Assembly: GCA_039190895.1 (NCBI GenBank)
Contig: JBCCXY010000126.1
Coordinates: forward strand, 1 to 11,291
Direction: 5' to 3'
Source: Ovoidimarina sp039190895
GTDB lineage: Bacteria > Pseudomonadota > Alphaproteobacteria > Rhodobacterales > Rhodobacteraceae
Length of the DNA stretch: 11,291 nucleotides
Shown: positions 4,944 to 11,291 of the stretch, in pieces
Layout of the letters: the number at the start of each line of letters is the position of its first letter
Position numbering within the stretch: position 1 is the first letter of the stretch
The notes under the pieces: generated by a model
What the model was told of the DNA's origin: nothing
The model's input: only the letters and a program-made list of their open reading frames with translations
Database searches by the model: none
Made by a program: the position numbers and the translations under genes

Positions 4944-5555
4944 ATGGCAAATCACCTTCATCAGCGGGATCTTCCGGATGGGCTGGACCTTGGGCCGTCG
5001 GTGGCGATTGATTGCGAGACGATGGGGCTGAACCCGCATCGCGACCGGCTGTGCGTGGTGCAGTTGTCGGCGGGGGATGGCGACGCGCACATGGTGCAGA
5101 TCGCGAAGGGGCAGACGGAAGCGCCGAACCTGTGCCGGCTGCTGGAGGACCCGGCGAAGCTGAAGCTGTTTCACTTCGGGCGCTTTGACATCGCCGCGAT
5201 GCTGAACGCGTTCGGGGCGCTGACGGCGCCTGTCTATTGCACGAAGATCGCGTCTAAGCTGGTGCGGACCTATACGGACCGGCACGGGCTGAAGAACCTG
5301 CTGGAAGAGCTGCTGGGCGTCGATATCTCAAAGCAGCAGCAGATGTCGGATTGGGGCGCGGCGGAGCTGACGGAGGCGCAGTTGGAGTATGCGGCGTCGG
5401 ATGTTCTTTATCTGCACCGGCTGAAGGAGGCGCTGGACGGACGGCTGGAACGCGAGGGCCGGATGGAACTGGCGCAAGCGTGTTTCGATTTTCTGCCGAC
5501 CCGGGCGAGGCTGGATTTGGCAGGCTGGCCGGATTTGGATATTTTTTCTCATTGA
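4944..5555 (+). CDS. rnd: Ribonuclease D, short form (DEDDy 3'-5' exonuclease domain only)
   Basis: A 3'-to-5' exoribonuclease of the DEDD superfamily, expected to trim 3' ends of tRNA and other small RNAs in the cytosol. The 203-residue protein holds just the nuclease domain. Exo I is IDCETMGLNP with D23 and E25, Exo II is FHFGRFDIAAM with D82, and Exo III is YAASDVLYLHRL with Y149 and D153, so all four acidic residues and the DEDDy tyrosine are present. E. coli RNase D (about 375 residues) carries C-terminal HRDC domains that are missing here. The short form is, to my knowledge, common in alphaproteobacteria, so this is not a truncation. GGGAGG lies about 7 bases before the ATG. It is the first gene of the plus-strand run, 48 bases ahead of lptC, and is probably co-transcribed with the lipopolysaccharide export genes. 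Confidence 0.93.
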   Translation: MANHLHQRDLPDGLDLGPSVAIDCETMGLNPHRDRLCVVQLSAGDGDAHMVQIAKGQTEAPNLCRLLEDPAKLKLFHFGRFDIAAMLNAFGALTAPVYCTKIASKLVRTYTDRHGLKNLLEELLGVDISKQQQMSDWGAAELTEAQLEYAASDVLYLHRLKEALDGRLEREGRMELAQACFDFLPTRARLDLAGWPDLDIFSH

Positions 5556-5603
5556 TGGCGTGTGCATCCCTCCCGACCCAAAGCCTCTTGCGCGAGGGCT
5601 TCT

Positions 5604-6203
5604 ATGGCGCGTTTTGAGAACACCTATTCCCAGGTGGTGCGGTGGCTGAAGATCCTGCTGCCGTTGTGCGCGCTGGGCATCCTGTCGAGCGTGGTGTTCT
5701 TCGCGCGGGAGAATGAGACGTCGCGGGAGATCCCGTATCTTGGCCGCGGCAGCGACGACATGGTGGATGAGCGGATCGCGTCGCCGGAATACACGTCGGT
5801 GACGAAGGATGGCTCCACCCTGCGGTTGACGGCGGATCGGGTGACGCCCACGTCGGTTTCGTTCGACACGGTTATGGCAGAGAACCTTGCGGGACGTATT
5901 GAGACCCCTACTGGCAGGATCATTCAGGCGACGGCGCCGTCGGGGCGGATCAGTACGGCGGGCGATCTGGTGGAGCTGATGGGCCTTGTGTCGGTGGACA
6001 CGTCAGACGGATTTCATATGATTTCCGAGGATCTGACTGCCCGCCTAGATGTCACCTTTGCGGAGTCAGGCGGCGCCGTGCGGGGTGACGCGCCGTTCGG
6101 AACGCTGGAGGCGGGGCGGATGCGGCTGGGCGACGCTTCAACCGAAAGTGACCTTCTTGTTTTCAATGAGGGGGTAAGACTGATATACCTCCCGCGGCAA
6201 TAA
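5604..6203 (+). CDS. lptC: Lipopolysaccharide export protein LptC
   Basis: LptC is the bitopic inner-membrane component of the LptB2FGC transporter that hands lipopolysaccharide from LptFG to LptA in the periplasm. The 199-residue protein has a short basic N-terminus (MARFENTYSQVVRW), one transmembrane helix at about 14-34 (LKILLPLCALGILSSVVFF), and a periplasmic beta-rich domain with repeated short strands such as SPEYTSVTKDGSTLRLTADR and GRIISATA-like segments. Sequence conservation in this family is low, so the call rests on the helix-plus-beta layout and on its place directly before lptA and lptB. I use ATG 5604, where GAGGG lies about 6 bases upstream and the protein starts with the typical basic N-terminus; a GTG at 5562 in the same frame would add 14 unlikely residues. 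The gap to lptA is 15 bases. Confidence 0.88.
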   Translation: MARFENTYSQVVRWLKILLPLCALGILSSVVFFARENETSREIPYLGRGSDDMVDERIASPEYTSVTKDGSTLRLTADRVTPTSVSFDTVMAENLAGRIETPTGRIIQATAPSGRISTAGDLVELMGLVSVDTSDGFHMISEDLTARLDVTFAESGGAVRGDAPFGTLEAGRMRLGDASTESDLLVFNEGVRLIYLPRQ

Positions 6204-6218
6204 GAAGGCATCCCGACC

Positions 6219-6710
6219 ATGCGCATCCTCTTCGCGATCGCTTTGGCGCTCGCCGCTCTTCCGGGAGCGGTGTTGGCGCAGACGTCGGTGGCGCTTGGAT
6301 CGCTGGAGCATGACACGTCGTTGCCGGTCGAGGTGACCTCGGACAGTCTTGAGGTGTCGAACGAGGCGGGGCTCGCGTCGTTTCTGGGGAATGTCGTGGT
6401 GATCCAGGGGCCGATGCGGCTGGCGGCAGCGAAGATCGACGTGCGGTATTCGGATGATGGCACCGGAAGCAACGACATTGATGAGATGTTTGCCTCGGGC
6501 GGCGTGACCTTTACCAACGGCACCGACGCGGCGGAGTCGAAAGAGGCGACCTATAACCCTGATACTGCAATGCTGGTCATGAAGGGCGACGTGGTGCTGA
6601 CGCAGGGGCCGAGTGTGATGTCCGGTCAGGTGCTGACCGTCGATCTCGGCGCTGGCACCGGCGCCATGGAAGGCCGGGTGCGCACCGTGTTCCAGACGGG
6701 AAATCAGTGA
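6219..6710 (+). CDS. lptA: Lipopolysaccharide transport periplasmic protein LptA
   Basis: LptA polymerises across the periplasm to form the beta-jellyroll bridge along which lipopolysaccharide moves to LptD in the outer membrane. The 163-residue product has a clear Sec signal peptide (MRILFAIALALAALPGAVLA, cleavage expected after residue 20). It is followed by an OstA-like domain with the repeating short strands of the family: LPVEVTSDSLEVSNEAGLAS (35-54), FLGNVVVIQGPMRLAAAKID, MFASGGVTFTN and MLVMKGDVVLTQGPSVMSG. AGAAGG lies 10 bases before the start. The stop TGA overlaps the lptB ATG by one base (TGATG), so translation of the two is probably coupled. The length is slightly below the 185 residues of E. 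coli LptA. Confidence 0.93.
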   Translation: MRILFAIALALAALPGAVLAQTSVALGSLEHDTSLPVEVTSDSLEVSNEAGLASFLGNVVVIQGPMRLAAAKIDVRYSDDGTGSNDIDEMFASGGVTFTNGTDAAESKEATYNPDTAMLVMKGDVVLTQGPSVMSGQVLTVDLGAGTGAMEGRVRTVFQTGNQ

Positions 6711-7468
6711 TGGGCAAGCCGGAGCTTCAGATCACCCGAGGCAGCGCGGGGCTAGAAGTTCTTGGGCTGCGCAAGAGCTATCGCAAACGGCCTGTGATCC
6801 GGGACGTATCGCTTTCGCTGTCGCGGGGCGAGGTGGTTGCGTTGCTTGGCCCCAACGGGTCGGGCAAGACGACGTGCTTTTATTCCATCGCCGGGCTGGT
6901 TTCGACGGATGGCGGGCAGGTCACGGTGGACGGACGCGATGTGACGGTGCTGCCGATGTACCGCCGGGCGCGGTTGGGGATCGGGTATCTGCCGCAGGAG
7001 GTCTCGATCTTCCGGGGCATGACGGTCGAAGAGAACATCCTCGCCATTCTGGAGCTGACCGAGAAGGATCGGATCAAGCGGCATGAGCGCCTGGATGAGC
7101 TGTTGTCGGATTTCTCGATCACGCATCTGCGGCGGGCGGCGGCGCTGTCGCTGTCAGGCGGCGAACGGCGGCGGACGGAGATTGCGCGCTGTCTGGCGGC
7201 CGATCCGAAGTACCTGTTGCTGGATGAGCCCTTTGCGGGCGTCGATCCCATTGCCGTGGGGGAGATTCGGACGCTTGTGGCGCAGCTCAAGGACCGGGGG
7301 ATTGGCGTGCTGATCACCGATCACAACGTGCGTGAGACGCTGGAGATCGTGGATCGCGCCTATATCCTGCATGACGGGCAGGTACTGATGAGCGGGACGA
7401 CCGATGAGGTCGTGAAGGACGAGAACGTGCGGCGCGTCTACCTCGGGCAACACTTCAAGATTGGTTAA
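6710..7468 (+). CDS. lptB: Lipopolysaccharide export ABC transporter ATPase LptB
   Basis: Cytoplasmic ATPase that, as a dimer with LptF and LptG, powers extraction of lipopolysaccharide from the inner membrane. In the 252-residue product all ABC motifs are intact: Walker A GPNGSGKT (47-54), Q-loop Q96 in GYLPQEVSIFR, signature LSGGE (148-152), Walker B LLLDEP (169-174) with catalytic E173, D-loop GVDP and switch H205 in ITDHN. GYLPQEVSIFR and DHNVRETL are typical of LptB rather than of other ABC ATPases. The start is ATG 6710, overlapping the lptA stop; a GTG at 6707 is an alternative that adds one residue. lptF and lptG are not in this window, which is usual because they lie elsewhere. In many proteobacteria rpoN follows directly; here it does not. 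Confidence 0.97.
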   Translation: MGKPELQITRGSAGLEVLGLRKSYRKRPVIRDVSLSLSRGEVVALLGPNGSGKTTCFYSIAGLVSTDGGQVTVDGRDVTVLPMYRRARLGIGYLPQEVSIFRGMTVEENILAILELTEKDRIKRHERLDELLSDFSITHLRRAAALSLSGGERRRTEIARCLAADPKYLLLDEPFAGVDPIAVGEIRTLVAQLKDRGIGVLITDHNVRETLEIVDRAYILHDGQVLMSGTTDEVVKDENVRRVYLGQHFKIG

Positions 7469-7478
7469 CAATCCACTT

Positions 7479-7500
7479 GTGGCGGCGGTATCGTTGCCAC
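7479..7500 (+). terminator. Weak stem-loop after lptB
   Basis: GTGGC (7479-7483) and GCCAC (7496-7500) form a perfect 5-bp stem with a 12-base loop, 11 bases beyond the lptB stop codon. Three further pairs (CTT with AAG) are possible across a bulge. No run of T follows, so intrinsic termination would be weak at best, and read-through into hpf is likely. Confidence 0.25.
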
Positions 7501-7552
7501 GCAAGATGTTGATGGTTAACGCATTCTTTCGACGCGCCCGGCCCTGAGCCCG

Positions 7553-7581
7553 TTGACAAGACACCCTCTAGGTCGCCCAAT
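7553..7581 (+). promoter_or_regulatory. Candidate promoter for hpf-ptsN
   Basis: A perfect -35 TTGACA (7553-7558) is followed after 17 bases by CCCAAT (7576-7581), which matches just half of a sigma-70 -10 box but recalls the CCC-rich -10 of heat-shock sigma factors. It lies in the 251-base gap between lptB and hpf, the obvious place for a separate promoter of the stationary-phase gene hpf. The start point would be near 7588, giving an hpf leader of about 130 bases. Confidence 0.35.
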
Positions 7582-7592
7582 GGAGGCATGAC

Positions 7593-7730
7593 ATGGACTC
7601 GTTCCAGCATGCTCAGGCGCCGCGGCGACAGCCGCCAGAGCCGGGCACCGGACCTCGCAACAGGATGAGGCGAACGACCGAACCGGCACAACTGTGTGAC
7701 CGGCCAGAAGGAGACGGCATTGCGCTTTAA
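7593..7730 (+). CDS. Possible 45-residue leader peptide overlapping the hpf start
   Basis: An ATG at 7593 has GGAGG (7582-7586) exactly 6 bases upstream and opens a 45-codon frame that closes with TAA at 7728-7730. That stop is 11 bases inside hpf, whose TTG start is at 7720 in another frame. The product (MDSFQHAQAPRRQPPEPGTG, then an Arg-rich stretch) has no domain or membrane segment that I recognise. Ribosomes translating it would cross the hpf ribosome site, so it could couple or tune hpf translation. Its ribosome site would lie upstream of the start point of the proposed promoter at 7553-7581, so it would be translated only from longer transcripts such as read-through from lptB. A chance open frame in GC-rich DNA remains quite possible. 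Confidence 0.3.
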   Translation: MDSFQHAQAPRRQPPEPGTGPRNRMRRTTEPAQLCDRPEGDGIAL

Positions 7731-8289
7731 GATCAGCGGTAAGCAAATCGACATTGGTTCGGCCCTGCAGGAGCATGTGGAGACCGAGTTGGGGCGGACA
7801 ACCGAGAAATACGCGGGGCGCCCGACCGATGCGACGGTGATTTTTTCGAAGGACGCGCATGAGTTTGTCTGCGAGGCGATTGTTCATCTGTCGACGGGGC
7901 TTACGGTGCAGGCCAAGGGGCACGATCACGAGGTCTATGCCGCGTTTGACCGGGCGACCGAGAAGATGGACAAGCAATTGCGGCGCTATAAGCGGCGGCT
8001 GAAGGACCATCACAAGGAACGCCCACAGCCGATTGAACAGATGGAAGCGTCGTCGTATATCCTCGCCGGATCGGAGGCCGCAGAAGAGGCCGAACCAGAG
8101 ACGCTTCAGCCGATCATTATCGCCGAAATGCAGACCTCGATCCCGTCGCTGACGGTGGGGGAGGCTGTCATGCAGATGGAGCTTGCGGGGGCGCCGGTGC
8201 TGGTCTTCCGCAACGAAAAGCAGGACAGCGGGGTGAATATCGTTTACCGGCGCGACGACGGGAATATTGGCTGGATTGATCCAACGTAA
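7720..8289 (+). CDS. hpf: Long-form ribosome hibernation promoting factor (HPF / YfiA family)
   Basis: Binds the 30S decoding centre in starved or stationary cells. Long forms dimerise through their C-terminal domain and tie two 70S ribosomes into an inactive 100S particle. The 189-residue product has the S30AE domain at about 1-100 (MRFKISGKQIDIGSALQEHV, later the basic helix KMDKQLRRYKRRLKDHHKE), a Glu- and Ala-rich linker at about 104-130, and the C-terminal dimerisation domain at about 138-189 (SLTVGEAVMQMELAGAPVLV and NIVYRRDDGNIGWIDP). I chose TTG 7720 because AAGGAG (7708-7713) lies 6 bases upstream and the protein then starts like its relatives; a GTG at 7696 would add eight residues and place the ribosome site inside the gene. 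A TTG start usually lowers translation. It lies 44 bases before ptsN. Confidence 0.94.
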   Translation: MRFKISGKQIDIGSALQEHVETELGRTTEKYAGRPTDATVIFSKDAHEFVCEAIVHLSTGLTVQAKGHDHEVYAAFDRATEKMDKQLRRYKRRLKDHHKERPQPIEQMEASSYILAGSEAAEEAEPETLQPIIIAEMQTSIPSLTVGEAVMQMELAGAPVLVFRNEKQDSGVNIVYRRDDGNIGWIDPT

Positions 8290-8292
8290 ACC

Positions 8293-8320
8293 GCCCTGTA
8301 AGGGCTCCTTTCTGTTTTCC
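8293..8320 (+). terminator. Stem-loop with T-rich tail between hpf and ptsN
   Basis: GCCCT (8293-8297) and AGGGC (8301-8305) form a perfect 5-bp stem with a 3-base loop, followed by a T-rich tract (TCCTTTCTGTTTT). This is intrinsic-terminator-like and begins just after the hpf stop codon, but the stem is short. It may act as a partial terminator lowering ptsN relative to hpf rather than as a full stop. Confidence 0.4.
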
Positions 8321-8333
8321 ACTTGGGGACACC

Positions 8334-8798
8334 ATGGACCTTTCGACACTCCTTCGGCCCGAGGCCGTTCGCGTCCTGCCAGGCGCGAGTTCGAAGAAAC
8401 GGTTGCTGCAAGATATCGGGACAATGATCGAGGCGCAGTGCGGCCTTCCCGGAGGCGTCGCGTTCGATGCGCTGCTGGAACGTGAAAGCCTGGGGCCCAC
8501 GGGTGTGGGCAACGGGATCGCCTTGCCCCATGCGCGGGTGCCGGGGATCGACACGGTGGTGGGCGCGTTCTTTCGGCTGGAAAAGCCGCTGGAGTTTGAT
8601 GCGGTTGACCGGTTGCCGGTGGATCTGGTGTTTGCGCTGTTTGCGCCCGAGGACGCGGGGGTGAACCATCTGAAGGCCCTGGCGCTGGTGTCGCGGACGA
8701 TGCGGGACAGTGTGCTGTGCGCCAAGTTGCGGGCGAACAATGACGCCGGTGCGCTGCACGCGCTGCTTCTGGATCGGCGCGACCCGAGGGCGGCCTAG
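8334..8798 (+). CDS. ptsN: PTS IIA-like nitrogen regulatory protein PtsN (EIIA-Ntr)
   Basis: Terminal phosphate acceptor of the nitrogen phosphotransferase chain (PtsP, PtsO/NPr, PtsN). It has no sugar transport role and acts by binding target proteins according to its phosphorylation state in the cytosol. The 154-residue product has the family length. The phosphorylated histidine is H66 in NGIALPHARVPG, preceded by ERESLGPTGVGN, the conserved approach to the active site. FALFAPEDAGVNHLKALALV (about 102-121) matches the second conserved block, with its conserved His in NHLK. A GGGGAC stretch 4 bases ahead of the ATG is a modest ribosome site. Its position after lptB and hpf is the usual proteobacterial neighbourhood. 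Its TAG stop shares the tetranucleotide CTAG with the stop of the opposing glycosyltransferase gene. Confidence 0.95.
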   Translation: MDLSTLLRPEAVRVLPGASSKKRLLQDIGTMIEAQCGLPGGVAFDALLERESLGPTGVGNGIALPHARVPGIDTVVGAFFRLEKPLEFDAVDRLPVDLVFALFAPEDAGVNHLKALALVSRTMRDSVLCAKLRANNDAGALHALLLDRRDPRAA

Positions 8799-10492
8799 CG
8801 CACGACGTAGGGGCGTTTGGGGGTGACGCGGCCCGTCGTGGGATCGAAGCCCACCGGGAAGTCGCCCATCAGGTGGGGCTGCATGCCCTGATTTTTCAGG
8901 TTCTGCAGGAATTGGCCGAATCCGTCGAGGCGCTTGAGCTTCGGGGCCTCGGTGAGGCCGCGTTCGTTGCGGCTGCCGACGGTGTCGATGAGGGCGTGCA
9001 GGTGTTCCATCGGGTCTTCGAGGAACTGCGCCAGCGTCCAGACCTGCACCCGTGCCTTCGCGTGGATGGAGCGGAGGGCATCGATGTAGCGGGATTCGAT
9101 CTTTTGCATCCGCGCCGCCTCTTCCCGCAGGGCGCTGAAGTTGCGGTTGGCGTGGAGGAGCGATACCGCCCAGGCCCCGCTGATCACAGAGATCTGCGCG
9201 TTGGGGTCGGCGGTCAGGAAATCGATGATGTCCTGATTGTCCTTCGGACCGAAGAGGAAGCACTGGCGCTCGCCGCGCGTGTTCCAGAGGAGGTTTGTCA
9301 GGAAGGCCCGGGGGTTGTGGTCGCGCAGGGGCGCGCTGCTGGGGAGCGATCCGGCGAAAACGGTGGAGCGGTCAGCGAACTCCGCTCGGTCGGGGGCGTA
9401 GAGGTGGCCGTGGGTCAGGCACTCACCATTGCGGGTGAGCCAGCTTTCGAAGCCCTCGAACAGGTCGTCGAAGCCCGACAGCACGGTGTAGGGGGCCGCC
9501 GACCGCCCGTTCTCCCAATCCCAGTTCGGGAAGCGACTTTGCATGTAGAGGCCGGGGCGCCCCCGTGTCCGGCGTTCGACGGCGCGGGCAAAAACGCGGT
9601 CGATCTGGGCGGGGTTGGGTTCTGCCGTGTTTTCGAAGTCGGGCTGGGCTTTGAGAAAGGTGTCGTAAAGCCGATCGGCGCGGGGCCAGATCTTGCGGGC
9701 GACGAAGCAGTCAGAGCGGCGTAGGAGCAGCAGGTGATCGTCGTAGAAGATGTGCGGTTTGCCCTGGTAGTCGAACTTCGTAAGTGTCAGCGACCGGCTT
9801 TCGACCTTGCGGGAATAGCGGCGGACGAGGGTCTGGAAATAGCTTTCGTCGGGGATCCAGACGCGCTTGAAATAGCGTTCGAACAGGCGGCGATCGGGGT
9901 CTTCGAGGATCGCCGACAGGGTTTGCCGCGTCAGACACCACCATTGCGAGCCGAGATGCGGGATCAGCCCGTCGGGTGTCGCGCGGCGGCGCCCGACAAG
10001 GCGTTGCAGGCGAACCCAGGCGTCAAAGCGCATGCGCTGGGATTTCCACGCGAAGGGAAAGCTGAAGGCGAAGCGTTCGCCGTCGAAACCGCCGATGGTC
10101 CAGGGCACATCGCGGGTTGTGACGCTTTCGATGAAGTCGGTCTGCGGGTTCTCGTCAAGGAAATGGCGCAGCTCGTCCACCGGGCGGAGCGGAAGGCAGG
10201 TGCCGGAGGCGAGGTAGGCGTGGCGCACCTCTGGGAAGCGGTTCAGGAGAAGGACAGCGGCCATTTGCGTCGCCTCGACCAGCGACCAGGTGCCCCATTC
10301 GCAGGCCCGGCGGTCGCAGAACAGCACGTCGGGCAGATCGGTGAGTGACTGCTTGAACGCATCGAAGGCGGAGGGTTTGACGCGGGCATCCACGTGAATA
10401 ACCACCGGGCACCCTGCTGTAGCCCAGTGCCGGGCGACCTGTGTCGCGCGGTGAAATGCATCGTGGACGAGCATGATGAACCCGACGCTCAT
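8795..10492 (-). CDS. GT14-like (core-2/I-branching type) glycosyltransferase with a long C-terminal extension
   Basis: The first roughly 270 of 565 residues resemble beta-1,6-N-acetylglucosaminyltransferases of the core-2/I-branching type. The signs are MSVGFIMLVH at the start, VIHVDARV (31-38), ACEWGTWSLVEAT (63-75), YLASGTCLPLRP (93-104), LGSQWWCLTR (180-189) and WIPDESYFQTL (212-222). The family makes branched glycans from UDP-GlcNAc in eukaryotes; bacterial members probably act on surface or exported polysaccharide, but donor and acceptor cannot be read from sequence. Residues about 290-565 are a second region of unknown function, which I recall being listed as a DUF (DUF5927) in bacterial relatives. 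There is no signal peptide or membrane helix. I chose ATG 10492 because it overlaps the preceding gene's TGA as ATGA and starts the conserved fold; a frame extending to 10570 runs inside the upstream gene. Confidence 0.82.
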   Translation of the reverse strand: MSVGFIMLVHDAFHRATQVARHWATAGCPVVIHVDARVKPSAFDAFKQSLTDLPDVLFCDRRACEWGTWSLVEATQMAAVLLLNRFPEVRHAYLASGTCLPLRPVDELRHFLDENPQTDFIESVTTRDVPWTIGGFDGERFAFSFPFAWKSQRMRFDAWVRLQRLVGRRRATPDGLIPHLGSQWWCLTRQTLSAILEDPDRRLFERYFKRVWIPDESYFQTLVRRYSRKVESRSLTLTKFDYQGKPHIFYDDHLLLLRRSDCFVARKIWPRADRLYDTFLKAQPDFENTAEPNPAQIDRVFARAVERRTRGRPGLYMQSRFPNWDWENGRSAAPYTVLSGFDDLFEGFESWLTRNGECLTHGHLYAPDRAEFADRSTVFAGSLPSSAPLRDHNPRAFLTNLLWNTRGERQCFLFGPKDNQDIIDFLTADPNAQISVISGAWAVSLLHANRNFSALREEAARMQKIESRYIDALRSIHAKARVQVWTLAQFLEDPMEHLHALIDTVGSRNERGLTEAPKLKRLDGFGQFLQNLKNQGMQPHLMGDFPVGFDPTTGRVTPKRPYVVR

Positions 10493-11291
10493 GCCCAGTT
10501 CCCCGGTGACATGAGGCCAAGCGCTTCGAGTTGGCGCCAGTTGATGTATTTTTCGGACCAGGGCGTCCAAAGATCGGCACCGTTCGACGCGCGGTAGGCC
10601 TGATATTCTCGGCTGGCGGCGTAGTGCTGGCGGCGCGACAGCTCTTCTTCAGCCTTTTCGGCGAAGCCCGGCAGGAACTTTGCGTGCAGAAGGCAGCCCG
10701 ACGCCTTCTCGCCCCCCCATTCGTCGAAGACGAGGTTCAGCCCGCGTGGCAGCATCATGTGGGTGGAGCTGATATATGCATAGCGCCTGTTCCACTTCAC
10801 AAGCGGTATCTTGTTCAACGCAGGCGCTTGCGCCGGGGCATCGGCGAAGAACGTGCGGGCGCGGGGGCCCCCTTGGATCCAGAGGTTCCAGTGCCGCCAG
10901 TTGCGCTCAATCGCGTAGTTCCCGGCGTCGAACCACTGGACGATCTCGAACGGATCCTGCCCTTCGACATAGGGTTGCGCGGTGAGGTCGCCCCGCGGGT
11001 ACATGTCGAGGATCATGGCCCCGAAGGACCGGATGGATGAGGCGTGCAGCCAGTCCGTCAGCGCGGGCAGCGGGCGCGTGTCGCAGAACGGGTAGATCAG
11101 AAACTCGTCGGGATCGACGGTGAGGCACCAGTGCCCGTGGCCGTAGCGGGACAAAAGGCCGTTGATCCAGTCTATCCCGTAACGCGCGCGCTTGTAGCTG
11201 GCGGAACTGTGCCAGAGCGAGACGTCGGGCTCATCGCGAAGGTACTCTGCCGTGCCGTCGTCGGAGTTGTTGTCGACGATCAAGAAATGCG
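10489..11291 (-). CDS. Glycosyltransferase family 2-like protein, N-terminus beyond window edge
   Basis: The minus-strand frame is open to the right edge, so the start is missing; 266 codons are visible. The first visible residues, HFLIVDNNSDDGTAEYLRDE, are the classic strand-loop of a GT-A fold family 2 transferase (VDNNSDDGT). WCLTVDPDEFLIYP carries the acidic DxD-like metal and nucleotide-sugar motif. A basic, tryptophan-rich segment (NWRHWNLWIQGGPRARTFF) and a later KWNRRYAYISSTHMMLPRGL, with WGGEKASGCLLHAKFLPGF, resemble the Glyco_tranf_2_4 type of bacterial surface glycan transferases. The sugar transferred is unknown. The TGA stop overlaps the next gene's ATG, so the two transferases are likely made in a fixed ratio and may act on the same glycan. 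Confidence 0.82.
   Translation of the reverse strand, partial: HFLIVDNNSDDGTAEYLRDEPDVSLWHSSASYKRARYGIDWINGLLSRYGHGHWCLTVDPDEFLIYPFCDTRPLPALTDWLHASSIRSFGAMILDMYPRGDLTAQPYVEGQDPFEIVQWFDAGNYAIERNWRHWNLWIQGGPRARTFFADAPAQAPALNKIPLVKWNRRYAYISSTHMMLPRGLNLVFDEWGGEKASGCLLHAKFLPGFAEKAEEELSRRQHYAASREYQAYRASNGADLWTPWSEKYINWRQLEALGLMSPGNWA

Noticed and set aside
7516..8424. A 302-codon minus-strand frame opposite hpf.
   Set aside because: It is antisense to the well-conserved hpf gene and its product shows no known motif.
8873..9724. A 283-codon plus-strand frame, with similar shorter ones up to 11040, opposite the glycosyltransferases.
   Set aside because: They lie antisense to genes with intact GT14 and GT2 motifs, have no ribosome site of note, and translate to biased sequence without motifs.
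1..11291. Search for CRISPR arrays, tRNA or rRNA genes, transposases, integrases and attachment sites.
   Set aside because: No regularly spaced repeats, tRNA-like cloverleaf, rRNA segment, transposase motif or target-site duplication was seen; gene content looks like stable chromosome.

Overview
The window is a stretch of bacterial chromosome, GC-rich and densely coded, whose gene set and order point to an alphaproteobacterium, most likely a member of the Rhodobacteraceae (Roseobacter/Rhodobacter group). The clues are a short HRDC-less RNase D next to lptC-lptA-lptB-hpf-ptsN with no rpoN in between, an NrtR-like regulator followed by an SPFH protein and a NAD-kinase-like protein, and a paired GT2/GT14-type glycosyltransferase set. 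No tRNA, rRNA, CRISPR array, insertion sequence or integrase was seen. The assignment to family is inference from gene content, not from a database search.

Layout. (1) 1-658, minus: N-terminal 219 codons of dnaK, running off the left edge, with a heat-shock-type promoter candidate at 766-794. (2) 829-1437, plus: an AlkB-type DNA/RNA demethylase, diverging from dnaK. (3) 1438-2088: a non-coding stretch with a strong stem-loop, a 60-residue one-helix membrane protein (plus), and a dodecin flavin-binding protein (minus). (4) 2168-4820, minus: a three-gene operon transcribed in the order NrtR-like Nudix/winged-helix regulator, SPFH/band 7 protein, divergent NAD-kinase-like protein. A 34-bp imperfect palindrome lies on its own promoter. 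(5) 4944-8798, plus: rnd, lptC, lptA, lptB, hpf, ptsN. (6) 8795-11291, minus: two glycosyltransferases coupled by an ATGA overlap. The first one transcribed is cut off by the right edge.

How the parts work together. lptC, lptA and lptB are the inner-membrane anchor, periplasmic bridge and ATPase of the lipopolysaccharide exporter. hpf and ptsN downstream are stationary-phase and nitrogen/carbon-status functions usually found in this neighbourhood. dnaK, alkB and hpf are stress and repair genes. The glycosyltransferase pair probably builds a cell-surface or exopolysaccharide glycan.

The least understood and most interesting part is the minus-strand operon at 2168-4820. A Nudix-fold regulator with a decayed catalytic box (as expected for a sensor of ADP-ribose or a related nucleotide) appears to control itself, a soluble SPFH scaffold protein and an NAD-kinase-like protein with an altered GGDG motif. 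No recognised NAD biosynthesis gene is nearby, so the operon may be a nucleotide-responsive, membrane-linked unit of unknown purpose.
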